This document shows, in pieces, positions 23,779-34,594 of a stretch of DNA of 64,000 nucleotides. The notes under the pieces were generated by a model, which saw only the letters and a program-made list of their open reading frames with translations, was not told the origin of the DNA and ran no database searches. How positions within the stretch are numbered: the first letter of the stretch is position 1; each line of letters opens with the position of its first letter. Source of the stretch: Nostoc sp. CHAB 5834 (GTDB lineage: Bacteria > Cyanobacteriota > Cyanobacteriia > Cyanobacteriales > Nostocaceae); assembly GCA_020829485.1 (NCBI GenBank), contig JAIVFU010000003.1, positions 62,001 through 126,000 on the forward strand. The letters run 5' to 3'. The position numbers were made by a program, and so were the translations under genes.

Positions 23779-26043
23779 CTAACTAGTGAGAAAAATGTAT
23801 GCGCCCCAAGCCTGTGCTGCAACTGCTAAAAAAGTAGACCAAATAGGATGAGGGCTATGAATTGTTTTACCACTTTGAGTTTCCAGGGTTTGGATATCGA
23901 TCCAAGGTGTTGCTCCTCGGCGGAACCAACCTGTGACGATAATTTGCCTACCAATTAGATCCTGGTGATTGACTGGCTGTCCTAACCAAGAAACATGGTG
24001 TAATTTCACTAAACCTGCACTCGATTGAAGGATTAAATCTTGCGCTAGGGAGTTACTAGTGCCTTGACGACCTAATAATTTACCTACAAGACGCACGCTG
24101 ATGCTATCAATTGGTAAGGCTGAAGGATCAGCTAACAGGTTAGGTAGATAATCGTCAGTTTGCACAGTGGCAGGTTTAATATCGGGGAAGAAAGAATTAA
24201 TCCGTATCAGTGTACCGATGCTAAAGCCAATTAAAAGGCAGCCTGTAATGAAAGACCAATCTTCATATATCCACTTTAGATTTAAAAACTTGAGTGCGAA
24301 TGTTAGTTGCCAGGTTAGCCAGACGAAAGCTGCAAACAAAACCCCTAGAGGAATTCCCAACCAGGGAGCGATTTGTAATAAGAAAGACTGACGCTTAACT
24401 TTTGATGGAACGCTTGCAAAATGTAGTTCAGTGTCTAGATGCCAGTGACGGGCTATTTGGCAGAGGCGTTCGATGCGATCGCCCATCAAGGGATGACTAT
24501 TATTAATTGTAAACCATCGGCGATAGGGATTGGCAGTATCCCACTTCAAAAATGATTCAAAAGATAGATTGCTGGCAATAGTGCCCAAAGAAAGGCTCTG
24601 TTGGTGGCTGACTGGTGTCAGGAGATTTAAGCTTTCTAGTTGCCAACTGGTTTCTTCGTGTTTTTGGATATCAGCTGCAATGCCAATGGCAATTTTGAGT
24701 AAAGCGCGAATCAGGGCATTGGGATTACCAGTAATTTCAGAGGCGACGCGATCGCTATAATAAAGCCGCAACCGCGACAACCACAATGCAGTCCCAGTCA
24801 GCAAACACCAAACTCCATAAACAATACTAGCCAGAATTGTCACCGGATAGCGCCAAATCCCTGATATTTTGTCTCCCCAGTTCGACACTTGCTGATATAG
24901 CTGATGAATTGGTAGTGTCACCAGCAGCAACAAAGACATCACAGCAAAATCCCAGTGAGCAATATGCCCTAGCTGTGTGGCGTAGATAATGGCGATTTCA
25001 TCATCTGCTAGTTGCTCTAATAACCCCTGACTGACAACAATCCTGGCATTACGTGGTAAACTACCATAAGTCAGGATAATTGGTGCAGCCATTGGTAAAA
25101 TCCGCAGTTTGGGTAACGGCCAGTGCCTCTGTTGGCAACAACGTTGTAGCACCCGAACAGCTTCGCGGCTATGGGCATTCAATACATCTTTGGTAAATTC
25201 TCGCTGACCATACAATTTCGCCAGTAGCAGATCCAGCAACCAAGGTGATACTCCGATTAAAATCACCAATACTATTAGCAACAATTTAGTAGGGTTGCTG
25301 TATAAAAGCTGCAATGGCTCCAGATAAGGTAGTTTAACTAAAATCTGGTTGATGAATCCCATTGCTAACTTGAGCATTTCTCGCATCACCCAAAACAGAG
25401 CGATGAATGTTCCTGCTGTCAGCAGCCGCAAAGGGATTAATTTCGGTTTGCGTAGGGGTTGCCATGCTCTGGCGCGTTGTGCTTGTCGCCAATAAATAAC
25501 GCCGAATAATTTAGCTTGGGTGCGGGTAACAGAACCCATGAAGCCGCTTAAGGGCACAGATCCTGCTGCTGGCAATGGTGTCGCTACTGTAGCTTTGAGT
25601 TTAGCTAGTGGCACCATCGGCGGGGTGTCGTTGCTCTTAGTTTCTATTAGTTGATCTTTTGGTTCCTCTAATGTAGGAGTTTCCGGGGGAGTAACTGGGG
25701 TTGAATTTGGGGTTGAATTATCAAAAGCAACAAATCCAGTTTCGACATTTTTTGATTCTCGATCGCGTTTTTGACGTTTTGTCAGGTGTTCGAGTGCGCG
25801 TGTTGCCCACTCTTGAACTTGCGGATTGTTACTCTCAATGAGATTCTGAGAAATAGCGATCGCTTTGGAGGCTTCTCCAATCCGTGCATAAGCCATCACT
25901 AAACCAACCTGGGCTTGTAAGCTAGCAGTGCCATTACTTTGGCTGCTAGCAATAGGTTCGAGTTGAGCGATCGCTGTTTGGTAATTTCCCTGCTTGAGGG
26001 CAACTAAACCAGCCTCCAAAGACGGTTTGGCATGTGAAGGCAT
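23779..26043 (-). CDS. TPR plus degenerate M48 peptidase-like membrane protein
   Basis: 754 residues from the ATG at 26043 (MPSHAKPSLEAGLVAL); a start at 26091 adds 16 unconvincing residues. Residues 1-85 form TPR-like helices. After a disordered Pro/Thr linker come membrane helices and an M48/HtpX-like domain (LLEQLADDEIAIIYATQLGH...). The zinc motif HExxH is replaced by TQLGH, and the usual downstream E(Y/F)xAD by LYYSDRVA, so the first His, catalytic Glu and third ligand all appear lost. A SHPLMGDRIERL segment typical of M48 persists. The C-terminal part has two more membrane helices and a domain with RLVGKLLGRQG. It is probably a non-catalytic membrane protein; function unknown. Confidence 0.75.
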   Translation of the reverse strand: MPSHAKPSLEAGLVALKQGNYQTAIAQLEPIASSQSNGTASLQAQVGLVMAYARIGEASKAIAISQNLIESNNPQVQEWATRALEHLTKRQKRDRESKNVETGFVAFDNSTPNSTPVTPPETPTLEEPKDQLIETKSNDTPPMVPLAKLKATVATPLPAAGSVPLSGFMGSVTRTQAKLFGVIYWRQAQRARAWQPLRKPKLIPLRLLTAGTFIALFWVMREMLKLAMGFINQILVKLPYLEPLQLLYSNPTKLLLIVLVILIGVSPWLLDLLLAKLYGQREFTKDVLNAHSREAVRVLQRCCQQRHWPLPKLRILPMAAPIILTYGSLPRNARIVVSQGLLEQLADDEIAIIYATQLGHIAHWDFAVMSLLLLVTLPIHQLYQQVSNWGDKISGIWRYPVTILASIVYGVWCLLTGTALWLSRLRLYYSDRVASEITGNPNALIRALLKIAIGIAADIQKHEETSWQLESLNLLTPVSHQQSLSLGTIASNLSFESFLKWDTANPYRRWFTINNSHPLMGDRIERLCQIARHWHLDTELHFASVPSKVKRQSFLLQIAPWLGIPLGVLFAAFVWLTWQLTFALKFLNLKWIYEDWSFITGCLLIGFSIGTLIRINSFFPDIKPATVQTDDYLPNLLADPSALPIDSISVRLVGKLLGRQGTSNSLAQDLILQSSAGLVKLHHVSWLGQPVNHQDLIGRQIIVTGWFRRGATPWIDIQTLETQSGKTIHSPHPIWSTFLAVAAQAWGAYIFLTS

Positions 26044-26151
26044 ACAAATTCTGGCACTCCAATCTCTTCTAGGTGATCCACGTTTGTGCAAAAGCGCGAA
26101 CCTCGGATGCCGTGGAAATCAACCGCGCCCAAGTTTTACTTGTCAAGTGAA

Positions 26152-27780
26152 TTATTCCTCCACTGGTTGTTGACTAGAAAATACTGGAGCGATCGCGCTT
26201 AATTTTAACTCTGGATGGTCGCCCATTAACTGTTGACAATTCCATTCGTTGCGGAATAACAACACTGGTCGTCCCATACTGTCTTTAACTGTAGTGGTAT
26301 TGAATATCCGTCCCACTTTTTCTAATGCTTCCCAACCACCCTCAACCCAACGGGCGACACTGTAGGGCAATAAGTCTAATATGGTTTCTACACCATACTC
26401 GTTTTGTAAGCGAAACTGTACCACCTCGAATTGCAACTGACCCACCGCCGCTAAAATTGGATCGCGCTTGGCTTCATCATTTGAATACATAATTTGTACA
26501 GCACCTTCTTCGCGCAATTCCGCAACGCCTTTTTGGAATTGTTTAGACTTCGAGGGGTTGGGATTCCTCAGAGATGCGAACAGTTCCGGCGAGAAATACG
26601 GAATCCCCTCATATTCGAGCTTTTGTCCCGTGTAGATTGTATCCCCGATCGCAAAAACACCAGGATTGTTCAAACCGATCACATCGCCAGGATAAGCCAC
26701 ATCAATCGATTCTCGCTCTTGGGCAAAGAGTTTTTGCGGGCGAGACAGACGGATGATTTTACCAATGCGGGCGTGATTCACCATCATATCTTTTTCAAAC
26801 TTACCAGTGCAGACCCGGATAAATGCGACGCGATCGCGATGTTTTGGATCCATATTCGCTTGCAGTTTGAAGACAAACCCCGAAAATTCCGGGTATGTAG
26901 GGGGAACTTCGCCAACACTGCTGTAGTGAGAACCGGGTTTTAGGGCATAGTCGAGAAAATACTTGAGGAATAACTCTACACCAAAGTTGGTCATGGCGCT
27001 ACCAAAGAACACAGGTGTCATTTTGCCTTCGTGTACCAGTTGCAAATCTAACTCTGGCCCAACTCCATCTAACAGTTCAAGATCATTTTTTAGTTGGTAG
27101 TACAGGCTTTGTTCTAGCTGATCTTCTATTCTTGGATCAGTTAATTCGACTATCGTATCACGGGCTTCTCGGCTACCGTGGGCGCTGCGTTCAAACAAGT
27201 GAATTTGTTGTTTGTGCCGATCAAAAACACCTTTAAAGCGATCGCCCATCCCAATCGGCCAGTTTACTGCATAGGTTTGCAATCCCAATTCTTGCTCAAT
27301 TTCATCCAAAAGTTCCAGAGGTTCTCTTCCTGGGCGATCGAGCTTATTGATAAATGTAAAAATTGGGATACCCCGCAACTTACACACTTCAAACAATTTG
27401 CGGGTTTGGGGTTCCAAACCTTTTGCCGCATCAATTAACATCACTGCATTATCGGCGGCGGCAAGGGTGCGATAAGTATCTTCACTGAAATCTTGGTGTC
27501 CGGGAGTATCTAATAAATTTATCTGACAGTCACGGTATTCAAATTGCAACACCGTAGAAGTAATAGAAATACCGCGTTGTTGCTCCATCGCCATCCAGTC
27601 AGAGGTAGCCTTACGCTGTGCCCGTCGCGCCTTAACCGCTCCAGCTTCGTGAATTGCACCTCCGTATAGAAGCAGCTTTTCTGTTAGTGTAGTTTTACCT
27701 GCATCGGGGTGAGAAATAATCGCAAAGTTGCGGCGAAGTTCAACTGCTTGAATAAGTTCAGACTGAAGTTCAGTAGACAT
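26152..27780 (-). CDS. prfC: Peptide chain release factor 3
   Basis: 542 residues. GTPase motifs: [15 protein letters not shown] (G1), [12 protein letters not shown] (G2), [16 protein letters not shown] (G3) and NKLDR (G4). It has the translation-factor beta barrel and RF3 C-terminal domain ([18 protein letters not shown]). RF3 uses GTP to recycle RF1/RF2 from the ribosome after termination. The ATG at 27780 gives standard length. It is 108 bp upstream of the M48-like gene in the same direction. prmC, which modifies RF1/RF2, is also in the window at 36781. Confidence 0.96.
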   Translation of the reverse strand: MSTELQSELIQAVELRRNFAIISHPDAGKTTLTEKLLLYGGAIHEAGAVKARRAQRKATSDWMAMEQQRGISITSTVLQFEYRDCQINLLDTPGHQDFSEDTYRTLAAADNAVMLIDAAKGLEPQTRKLFEVCKLRGIPIFTFINKLDRPGREPLELLDEIEQELGLQTYAVNWPIGMGDRFKGVFDRHKQQIHLFERSAHGSREARDTIVELTDPRIEDQLEQSLYYQLKNDLELLDGVGPELDLQLVHEGKMTPVFFGSAMTNFGVELFLKYFLDYALKPGSHYSSVGEVPPTYPEFSGFVFKLQANMDPKHRDRVAFIRVCTGKFEKDMMVNHARIGKIIRLSRPQKLFAQERESIDVAYPGDVIGLNNPGVFAIGDTIYTGQKLEYEGIPYFSPELFASLRNPNPSKSKQFQKGVAELREEGAVQIMYSNDEAKRDPILAAVGQLQFEVVQFRLQNEYGVETILDLLPYSVARWVEGGWEALEKVGRIFNTTTVKDSMGRPVLLFRNEWNCQQLMGDHPELKLSAIAPVFSSQQPVEE

Positions 27781-27904
27781 AAGTGTATTTGTTTGTTAGC
27801 TAACTTAATTTTTTTTGACTCTAGTAAGTCTTTTAATCTTAAGACAACGATGCTCGTGATAGGGTCGTAATATAACCAACAATCTTACTAAATAGGAGAA
27901 AGCA

Positions 27905-28264
27905 ATGTACGACACAGACAAGCGAAAGCTTCTATCCGCTTTGTCGCATGGAGCGATTTTTTTCAGCACAACGGTGATATCTGTCGGTATACCTATTGCC
28001 ATACTGCTCGTATCTGACGATCCTGTTGTTAAAGAAAACGCCAAAGAATCCATTAATTTCCACTTCAACGTCTGGCTTTATGGAGGAATTCTGGGAGCGC
28101 TGTTTTTTCTATTCGGTTGGTTAGTGTTACCTCTATTATTGTTGGGGCCATTAGCCGGTCTGGGATATCTATTACACTGGGGATTAACAATTTGGGCACT
28201 CATCAAAGTTTTCAGCAATCCTGATATACCCTTCCGTTATCCCTATATTTTCCGAGTTTTTTAA
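27905..28264 (+). CDS. DUF4870 small membrane protein
   Basis: 119 residues. DKRKLLSALSHGAIFFSTTV, ENAKESINFHFNVWLYGGIL, and hydrophobic segments at about 14-35, 59-81 and 84-106 match DUF4870 (Tic20-like four-helix) proteins. It ends PDIPFRYPYIFRVF. It is an inner-membrane protein of unknown role. The leader AATAGGAGAAAGCA gives a good ribosome site. Confidence 0.85.
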   Translation: MYDTDKRKLLSALSHGAIFFSTTVISVGIPIAILLVSDDPVVKENAKESINFHFNVWLYGGILGALFFLFGWLVLPLLLLGPLAGLGYLLHWGLTIWALIKVFSNPDIPFRYPYIFRVF

Positions 28265-28299
28265 TCAGGATTGGGGCATTGGGTATGGGGCATTAATTA

Positions 28300-28432
28300 G
28301 TAGCAAATTCTCTGCGTGCCTCTGCGTTTACCTCTGCGCCACAGCAGTCGCTACAACGGGGGGAACCCCCGCAACGCGCTGCCTCCCCTTTGCGTTTAAA
28401 TTTCACCCCTCAATTCTCCAGGATTTTTGAGA
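28300..28432. repeat. Dispersed repeat shared with 22385-22500
   Basis: ATTCTCTGCGTGCCTCTGCG ... TTGCGTTTAAATTTCACCCC ... AATTCTCCAGGATT. The middle contains a different short palindrome (GGGGGGAACCCCC) in place of the one at 22424. The rest of the 400 bp spacer before hemB has a hairpin TTGCCCTA/TAGGGCAA (28523-28553) and nothing else I recognise. Confidence 0.6.
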
Positions 28433-28662
28433 GGGTTTTACTATTTTGAATTTTGAATTGCTTACTATGTTGTTTTTTTTCCAGCCCGTCGGATAGGTGC
28501 AACCAAGCTGTAGAATACAAAATTGCCCTACAACTTGATTAAGAGTAGGGCAAAGGACAGTTAAGCACTGTTTGTAGTCTGTCTGACGGCAGGAAAATTT
28601 TAGCCTGCTTTTGTGACGCTTTATTTTGTGTCCATTTGCGTTGTTTTTCTTGATAAAATTTT

Positions 28663-29643
28663 ATGTTTCCTACACATCGTCCCCGTCGTCTGCGTACTCA
28701 TCCTCAACTGCGCCGGATGGTTCGTGAAACTGTTTTGACAACAAGCGATTTAATTTACCCACTATTTGCTGTACCGGGTGAAGGAATCGCTAACGAAGTC
28801 AAATCGATGCCCGGAGTCTACCAACTTTCGGTAGATAAAATTGTTGAAGAGGCAAAAGAAGTTTATGACTTAGGAATTCCTTCGATTATTTTATTTGGTA
28901 TTCCGGCTGATAAAGATGTGGATGCCACTGGCGCTTGGCATGATTGCGGTATCGTCCAAAAAGCTGCAACGGCGGTAAAAGCAGCAGTGCCAGATTTGAT
29001 TGTAATTGCTGATACTTGTTTATGTGAGTACACTAGTCACGGTCATTGTGGTTATTTACAAACTGGTGATTTAACAGGACGAGTTTTAAATGATCCAACT
29101 TTGGAATTGTTGAAGAAAACAGCAGTTTCTCAAGCGAAAGCCGGTGCCGATATCATTGCGCCTTCTGGGATGATGGATGGCTTTGTGCAAGCAATTCGTC
29201 AGGGTTTGGATGAAGCCGGATTTCAAGATACGCCGATTTTGTCTTATGCTGCTAAGTATGCTTCGGGTTATTATGGCCCATTTCGGGATGCAGCAGACTC
29301 GACACCGCAATTTGGGGACAGAAGGACTTATCAAATGGATCCAGGTAACGCCAAGGAAGCCATTAAAGAGATTGAATTAGATATCGCTGAAGGTGCTGAT
29401 ATGCTCATGGTTAAGCCAGCCTTGGCATACATGGACATTATCTGGCGGGTAAAGGAAGCGAGTAACTTACCAGTTGCGGCTTACAATGTTTCTGGTGAGT
29501 ATGCGATGGTAAAAGCTGCGGCTCTCAATGGTTGGATTGATGAGGAGCGCGTGGTTATGGAAACTTTAACTGGGTTTAAACGGGCTGGTGCAGACTTGAT
29601 TTTGACTTATCATGCCAAAGATGCGGCGCGATGGTTAAAGTAG
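28663..29643 (+). CDS. hemB: Porphobilinogen synthase (5-aminolevulinate dehydratase)
   Basis: 326 residues. It condenses two 5-aminolevulinate molecules to porphobilinogen for heme, chlorophyll, bilin and corrin synthesis. Active-site lysines are in [14 protein letters not shown] and [12 protein letters not shown]. The metal loop [14 protein letters not shown] has three Cys in the zinc-type arrangement, unlike the Asp-rich Mg-type of plants. It opens [20 protein letters not shown], typical of the family. Nearby 29644-30423 is gene-free. Confidence 0.96.
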   Translation: MFPTHRPRRLRTHPQLRRMVRETVLTTSDLIYPLFAVPGEGIANEVKSMPGVYQLSVDKIVEEAKEVYDLGIPSIILFGIPADKDVDATGAWHDCGIVQKAATAVKAAVPDLIVIADTCLCEYTSHGHCGYLQTGDLTGRVLNDPTLELLKKTAVSQAKAGADIIAPSGMMDGFVQAIRQGLDEAGFQDTPILSYAAKYASGYYGPFRDAADSTPQFGDRRTYQMDPGNAKEAIKEIELDIAEGADMLMVKPALAYMDIIWRVKEASNLPVAAYNVSGEYAMVKAAALNGWIDEERVVMETLTGFKRAGADLILTYHAKDAARWLK

Positions 29644-29695
29644 GGGGGTTGCTGATTCCATGTATGAAAATGATTTTGCATAATACCAAAATCTT

Positions 29696-29726
29696 TGTAG
29701 AGACGTAGCAATGCTACGTCTCTACA
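29696..29726. repeat. Perfect 15 bp palindromic repeat after hemB
   Basis: TGTAGAGACGTAGCA and its exact complement TGCTACGTCTCTACA separated by one base. It lies 50 bp after hemB and could act as a terminator or be a dispersed repeat. Confidence 0.65.
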
Positions 29727-29942
29727 TCCAGATTCATACTTCAATTCAGCAACGCCAAAGTAAGTAAGTCGGTAAGAACAAATCAAACTAGATTAAGTAA
29801 TGTAAAAAATCTTGAGATTATTTTGTAGTGTTCACGTCGCTCTACTTAGGCTAGGCATATTGAATACTAATTTAGTGGGAAATCTCACGCAGAGGCGCGA
29901 AGACTTAGAGTTGTGTTTTGGTGTTTGGGCGTGAGATTCTTT

Positions 29943-30035
29943 TAGGACTTACGCAAGAGTTAGGGAATAACGAACCACAGTGGCGCAGAGGACACGGAGA
30001 AATAGGAGTTTGAGAGATATTTTGCGTAAGTCCTA
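29943..30035. repeat. Family D inverted-repeat element, intact
   Basis: 93 bp with perfect ends TAGGACTTACGCAA / TTTGCGTAAGTCCTA and direct flanks TCTTT at 29938-29942 and 30036-30040, giving a 5 bp duplication. The inner block is GAGTTTGAGAGATAT. Confidence 0.88.
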
Positions 30036-30100
30036 TCTTTATATTTTGGGTTTGGCTGGTGCGAAATTCAAACAAAATTTAACTAATCGGCGTTATATTT

Positions 30101-30251
30101 CAATACGCTTGGGTTAAGCCCAAAAACCTTGGTAGAGACGCGAAATTGTACTGGGCAACTCTTGGAGACGCTAAAAGCGAACGCCCTGCTACGCTAACGC
30201 GTCTATACAGGTCTAAAATCAGTACCAAAAATCCTTAACCCAAGCGTATTG
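30101..30251. repeat. Family F inverted-repeat element
   Basis: Perfect 18 bp terminal inverted repeats CAATACGCTTGGGTTAAG and CTTAACCCAAGCGTATTG (30101-30118 and 30234-30251). The interior has a GAGACGC-type palindromic insert. There is no clear target duplication. It occupies the spacer before pdhB. Confidence 0.8.
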
Positions 30252-30423
30252 TATTAGAGAGGATTCTCTTGTTTGCCAGAGTGAGAGGCGATCGCTCATA
30301 AAGCTCATAAAACCGATAAAATCTAAATTAAATAACCCAATCTCTAACTAGTGCGATCGCTAACTGTATTTGCGACAGCAGCAGGATAAAATTCTATAAC
30401 CATAATCGTACAAAAAGGTCTAA

Positions 30424-31407
30424 ATGGCAGAAACACTATTCTTCAACGCCTTACGGGAAGCCATTGATGAAGAAATGGCGCGTGATTCCAGCGTATTCGT
30501 TCTCGGTGAAGATGTCGGACACTACGGCGGTTCCTATAAAGTTACCAAAGACCTGTACCAAAAATATGGCGAACTCCGCATTTTAGACACCCCCATTGCC
30601 GAAAATAGCTTTACCGGCATGGCAGTGGGAGCAGCGATGACAGGGTTACGTCCCATCATTGAAGGCATGAATATGGGCTTTTTACTGCTCGCCTTCAACC
30701 AAATATCCAACAACGCTGGAATGCTGCGCTATACTTCTGGCGGTAACTTTAAAATTCCGATGGTAATTCGCGGCCCTGGCGGTGTCGGACGGCAGTTAGG
30801 TGCAGAACATTCCCAGCGCCTAGAAACTTACTTCCAAGCTGTGCCAGGTTTGAAAATTGTAGCCTGCTCCACACCAAGAAACGCTAAAGGACTACTAAAA
30901 TCCGCTATCCGCGATGACAACCCCGTGTTGTTCTTTGAACACGTTTTGCTTTACAACTTGAAAGAAGATTTACCAGAAGAAGAATACTTACTACCTCTAG
31001 ATAAAGCAGAAATTGTGCGTGAGGGTAAAGATGTAACCATTATTACTTACTCGCGGATGCGGCATCATGTGCTGCAAGCAGTAAAAACTCTTGAAAAACA
31101 AGGATATGATCCAGAAGTTATCGATTTAATATCTCTCAAGCCATTAGATTTTGATACAATTGGTGCATCAGTACGTAAAACCCATAAAGTCATTGTTGTA
31201 GAAGAATCCATGCGAACTGCGGGTATTGGAGCAGAAGTCATCGCCTCAATCAACGATCGCTTATTCGATGAATTAGATGCGCCAGTACTGCGCCTGTCTT
31301 CCCAAGATATCCCCACACCTTACAACGGCAACTTAGAACGACTAACAATCATCCAACCAGAGCAAATCGTAGAAGCTGTGGAAAAAATGGTAGCGTTGCG
31401 AGTCTAG
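30424..31407 (+). CDS. pdhB: Pyruvate dehydrogenase E1 component, beta subunit
   Basis: 327 residues. The thiamine-diphosphate E1-beta domain has [20 protein letters not shown] (with the catalytic-site Glu), [20 protein letters not shown] and [16 protein letters not shown]. The transketolase C-terminal domain has [15 protein letters not shown] and [14 protein letters not shown]. It works with an E1-alpha chain to decarboxylate pyruvate; the alpha, E2 and E3 genes are not in the window, as is usual in cyanobacteria. The sequence opens [21 protein letters not shown] start-proximal AAAAAGGTCTAA is a weak ribosome site. Confidence 0.95.
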   Translation: MAETLFFNALREAIDEEMARDSSVFVLGEDVGHYGGSYKVTKDLYQKYGELRILDTPIAENSFTGMAVGAAMTGLRPIIEGMNMGFLLLAFNQISNNAGMLRYTSGGNFKIPMVIRGPGGVGRQLGAEHSQRLETYFQAVPGLKIVACSTPRNAKGLLKSAIRDDNPVLFFEHVLLYNLKEDLPEEEYLLPLDKAEIVREGKDVTIITYSRMRHHVLQAVKTLEKQGYDPEVIDLISLKPLDFDTIGASVRKTHKVIVVEESMRTAGIGAEVIASINDRLFDELDAPVLRLSSQDIPTPYNGNLERLTIIQPEQIVEAVEKMVALRV

Positions 31408-31550
31408 GGAGTAGGGAGTAGGGAATAGGGAATAGGGAGTAGGGAATAGGGAATAGGAAATAAATTCAACTACTACTCCGCACTCCCCATTCATATTTGA
31501 ATAAATTCAACCCCTACTCCCCACTCCCCACTCCCCACTCCCCATTTCCC
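31404..31550. repeat. GGGAGTA array and inverted complement between pdhB and secD
   Basis: GGGAGTAGGGAGTAGGGAAT units begin at the pdhB stop codon and run to about 31460. Complementary CCCCTACTCCCCACTCCCCA units follow at 31500-31550. The array supplies the pdhB stop context. Confidence 0.7.
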
Positions 31551-31607
31551 AACTCATAACTCCATAAAAGAGCGCTATTATAGCCTTTGTCAGTTGCGAG
31601 TTATGGT

Positions 31608-33020
31608 ATGCAAAGACAGCGATCGCTATTAATTTTGATTTTAGTCCTGATAATCGCCGCTATTACGGTGATTGCCACAATTCCGATACCTCTTGGGCTG
31701 GACTTGCGCGGAGGCTCACAGCTCACAATTCAAGTGAAACCATCAGCAGAAATTCCCAAAATCACTGAACGAGAATTGGAAGGTGTGAAGAAAGTTGTCG
31801 AAGGTCGGATTAATGGTCTGGGTGTTTCTGAGCCAGTGATTCAAACAGTCGGCGCAGATAAAATACTGGTGCAACTACCAGGAGTTAATGACCCAGAGCA
31901 AGCCGAACGGGTGCTAGGTGGTACGGCGCAGTTAGAATTTCGTACCCAAAAGCCGAATACAGAAACTCCACTGTTTGCTTTTCAAACATCTAGAGCCGAA
32001 TTGAAAGGCAAGCAAGAAGAGTTGAGAAAGAGTACTGACAAAGCAGCAATTGTCAAGAATCAAGAAGATTTGCAAAAAAATAATCAAGCGATCGCAGAAT
32101 TGTTTGAAAGCACCAAACCACCTCTAATTGGCAAATACCTCAAGGATGCATACGGTGAACCGAGTCAAGGTAATAACTGGCATGTTGCGATTCGCTTCGA
32201 CCAAGAGGGTGGTCAACTGTTTGCCAATTTGACAAAAAATCTTGCTGGTACTGGGCGTAGCATTGGTGTTTTTCTAGACAATGAACTGATCAGCGCTCCT
32301 AATGTGGGTCTAGAATTTGCCGCCACTGGTATTACTGGTGGCTCTGCCATAATTACAGGACGCTTTACCGCACAACAAGCCAACGATTTAGGCGTGCAGC
32401 TACGCGGTGGGGCATTACCCGTACCAGTAGAAATTGCAGAAATTCGCACTGTTGGGGCAACCTTGGGTAAAGACAGTATCACTAGCAGTATCTACGCTGG
32501 TATCGGTGGTCTGACTTTAGTATTAGTATTTATGGTGGTGTACTATAGGCTACCAGGACTGATTGCCGATGTAGCCCTATTGATTTACGCCCTGCTAACC
32601 TGGGCTAGCTTTGCTTTATTGGGTATCACCCTCACCCTGCCAGGAATTGCCGGTTTCATCCTCAGTATTGGGATGGCGGTTGATGCAAATGTACTAATTT
32701 TTGAGCGGACGCGGGAAGAATTGCAAGCAGGCAAATCCCTGTATCGTTCCATAGAATCTGGCTTTTACCGGGCCTTTTCTAGTATTTTGGACGGTAATGT
32801 TACCACAGTCATTGCCTGTGCTGCACTATTCTGGCTAGGGGCTGGTTTGGTGAAAGGCTTTGCTCTAACTTTGGCTTTGGGCGTAGCAGTGAGTATGTTT
32901 AGCGCCATTACTTGTAGTCGTACCCTCATGTTTTTAGCATATACAATTCCTGCACTGCGGAAACCAGAATATTTCTGTCCGAACCTGCCAGCATCAAATA
33001 AGGCAGAGGTGACTCAATGA
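31608..33020 (+). CDS. secD: Protein translocase subunit SecD
   Basis: 470 residues from the ATG at 31608 ([16 protein letters not shown]); a TTG at 31587 would add seven. There is one N-terminal membrane helix, then the P1 periplasmic region starting with the signature [13 protein letters not shown], with a Gln/Lys-rich insert near 130-170, and five C-terminal helices containing [17 protein letters not shown]. SecDF uses the proton gradient to pull preproteins across the membrane after SecYEG. The stop overlaps the secF start by four bases (ATGA), so they are translationally coupled. Confidence 0.95.
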   Translation: MQRQRSLLILILVLIIAAITVIATIPIPLGLDLRGGSQLTIQVKPSAEIPKITERELEGVKKVVEGRINGLGVSEPVIQTVGADKILVQLPGVNDPEQAERVLGGTAQLEFRTQKPNTETPLFAFQTSRAELKGKQEELRKSTDKAAIVKNQEDLQKNNQAIAELFESTKPPLIGKYLKDAYGEPSQGNNWHVAIRFDQEGGQLFANLTKNLAGTGRSIGVFLDNELISAPNVGLEFAATGITGGSAIITGRFTAQQANDLGVQLRGGALPVPVEIAEIRTVGATLGKDSITSSIYAGIGGLTLVLVFMVVYYRLPGLIADVALLIYALLTWASFALLGITLTLPGIAGFILSIGMAVDANVLIFERTREELQAGKSLYRSIESGFYRAFSSILDGNVTTVIACAALFWLGAGLVKGFALTLALGVAVSMFSAITCSRTLMFLAYTIPALRKPEYFCPNLPASNKAEVTQ

Positions 33021-34003
33021 AACTAAGTATTAACAAATCGCGATCGCTTTGGTGGGCTATTTCTAGTGCCTTCATCCTCGTCGGTTTCATCTCAATGGTG
33101 ATTTCTTGGCAAAACCCGAACATCAAAGCACCCCTACGTCCCAGTTTGGATTTTGTTGGTGGTACACGATTGCAGTTTGAACGGGATTGTACCAAACCAG
33201 GTAACTGCGACCAGCCAATTGATATCAATGTTGTCCGAGAAGTAGCTAAAGCACAGGGGTTGGGTGATAGCAGCATCCAAATTGTTGCTGACAAAGGTAC
33301 TGGTGCGGAAAATGGTATATTGATTCGCACAAAAAACTTAGATCGCGAACAGCGTACCAATTTGCAAAATGCCTTAAGTGAAAAAGTCGGTACTTTTGAC
33401 GAGCAAAAAAATCAATTTGACACAGTTGGCCCGACTCTGGGGGCAGAGCTGTTTAGGTCTGGGGTAATAGCTCTAATAGTTTCCTTTGCAGGCATCATAA
33501 TCTACTTGACCTTCCGGTTTCAGTTGGATTATGCGGTGTTTGCGATCGTTGCACTATTACATGATGTTTTCATCACGGCAGGGATTTTTTCGATTTTGGG
33601 TTTAGTATTGGGTACTGAAGTAGATAGCCTGTTCATCGTTGCTCTACTGACAATTACAGGTTTCTCAGTTAACGATACTGTAGTGATTTACGATCGCATT
33701 CGTGAGACGCTGCAAATAAATCCCAATCGACCAATTGCTGATATTGTGGATGATGCAGTAAACCAAACCTTAACAAGGTCTATCAACACGACCTTTGCTA
33801 CAATGCTGTCATTGTTTGCTATCTTTCTGTTTGGTGGCGAAACTCTGAAAAACTTTGCCTTAGCTTTAATTATTGGCTTTACAGCAGGGGCTTATTCAAG
33901 TATTTTCATCGCCAGTACTCTTCTAACTTTGTGGCGAGAGCGCAACGGTCAAGCAACTATGGTAGTCAGTGGTGAGTCGATTGATACATCTGCTGGTAAC
34001 TAA
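33017..34003 (+). CDS. secF: Protein translocase subunit SecF
   Basis: 328 residues, partner of SecD. The first helix ([20 protein letters not shown]) is followed by [14 protein letters not shown] and a periplasmic domain, then five helices with [18 protein letters not shown], the SecF counterpart of the proton path. It starts at 33017 within the last codons of secD. A small membrane-protein gene follows at 34105, possibly in the same transcript. Confidence 0.95.
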   Translation: MKLSINKSRSLWWAISSAFILVGFISMVISWQNPNIKAPLRPSLDFVGGTRLQFERDCTKPGNCDQPIDINVVREVAKAQGLGDSSIQIVADKGTGAENGILIRTKNLDREQRTNLQNALSEKVGTFDEQKNQFDTVGPTLGAELFRSGVIALIVSFAGIIIYLTFRFQLDYAVFAIVALLHDVFITAGIFSILGLVLGTEVDSLFIVALLTITGFSVNDTVVIYDRIRETLQINPNRPIADIVDDAVNQTLTRSINTTFATMLSLFAIFLFGGETLKNFALALIIGFTAGAYSSIFIASTLLTLWRERNGQATMVVSGESIDTSAGN

Positions 34004-34104
34004 TCATTGAGCATTGGTTATTCTTTTTTTCTCCCTTGTTCTCCTTATCTTCCCCTGCCTCCCCTACTCCCTCATCTTCCTCATCCCCCACCTTCCCCCA
34101 GCCT

Positions 34105-34497
34105 ATGGATCAATCCGAACAATTGTCAATAACTGACCCATCCTTTGCTCAACAAGTACAAAGATTACACAAGCTGACGATATATGGGAGGTGGCTATTT
34201 GTCACCTGTTTGTGGCTCACTATTGCGCCTGTTAGCTTGTGGGGTCTACGTGCAGAAATTTCTCTGTGGCAACAATATTTTACCTGGGTAGCGGTGCGAT
34301 ATGGACTCTTCTATCATCCACTGTCTACCTTCGGTTTAGCCTTTTGTATTGGGATGACTGCTGCTGTTTTAGTTTGGCAAAGTCGAAATATCTTACTCGG
34401 ACTACCAGAACAGGAAAAACAACGTTTAGAAAAACAAGTTTATCGGATACGTCAGCAGGGGCCAACTCATCCTTTATGGAAGTGGGTTTGTCATTAA
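34105..34497 (+). CDS. Two-helix membrane protein downstream of secF
   Basis: 130 residues from the ATG at 34105 (MDQSEQLSITDP); an earlier ATG at 34036 adds a Ser/Pro run translated from low-complexity TCC sequence and is unlikely. Hydrophobic segments are at about 30-50 (WLFVTCLWLTIAPVSLWGL) and 78-98 (FGLAFCIGMTAAVLVW). The basic C-terminus is LEKQVYRIRQQGPTHPLWKW. It is a conserved-looking cyanobacterial hypothetical, not recognised by family. Its place after secDF suggests a membrane role, but that is only positional. Confidence 0.7.
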   Translation: MDQSEQLSITDPSFAQQVQRLHKLTIYGRWLFVTCLWLTIAPVSLWGLRAEISLWQQYFTWVAVRYGLFYHPLSTFGLAFCIGMTAAVLVWQSRNILLGLPEQEKQRLEKQVYRIRQQGPTHPLWKWVCH

Positions 34498-34594
34498 ATT
34501 TTCTTTTTCGTTGCATATATGTATACACGTACAGCATTTTCTAGCAAAATATGGCTTAAATATACGAAGATATTCCCAAAGGTGGATGCCATAA

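Noticed and set aside
26494..26943. 149-codon plus-strand frame
   Set aside because: It lies entirely antisense to the well-supported prfC gene.
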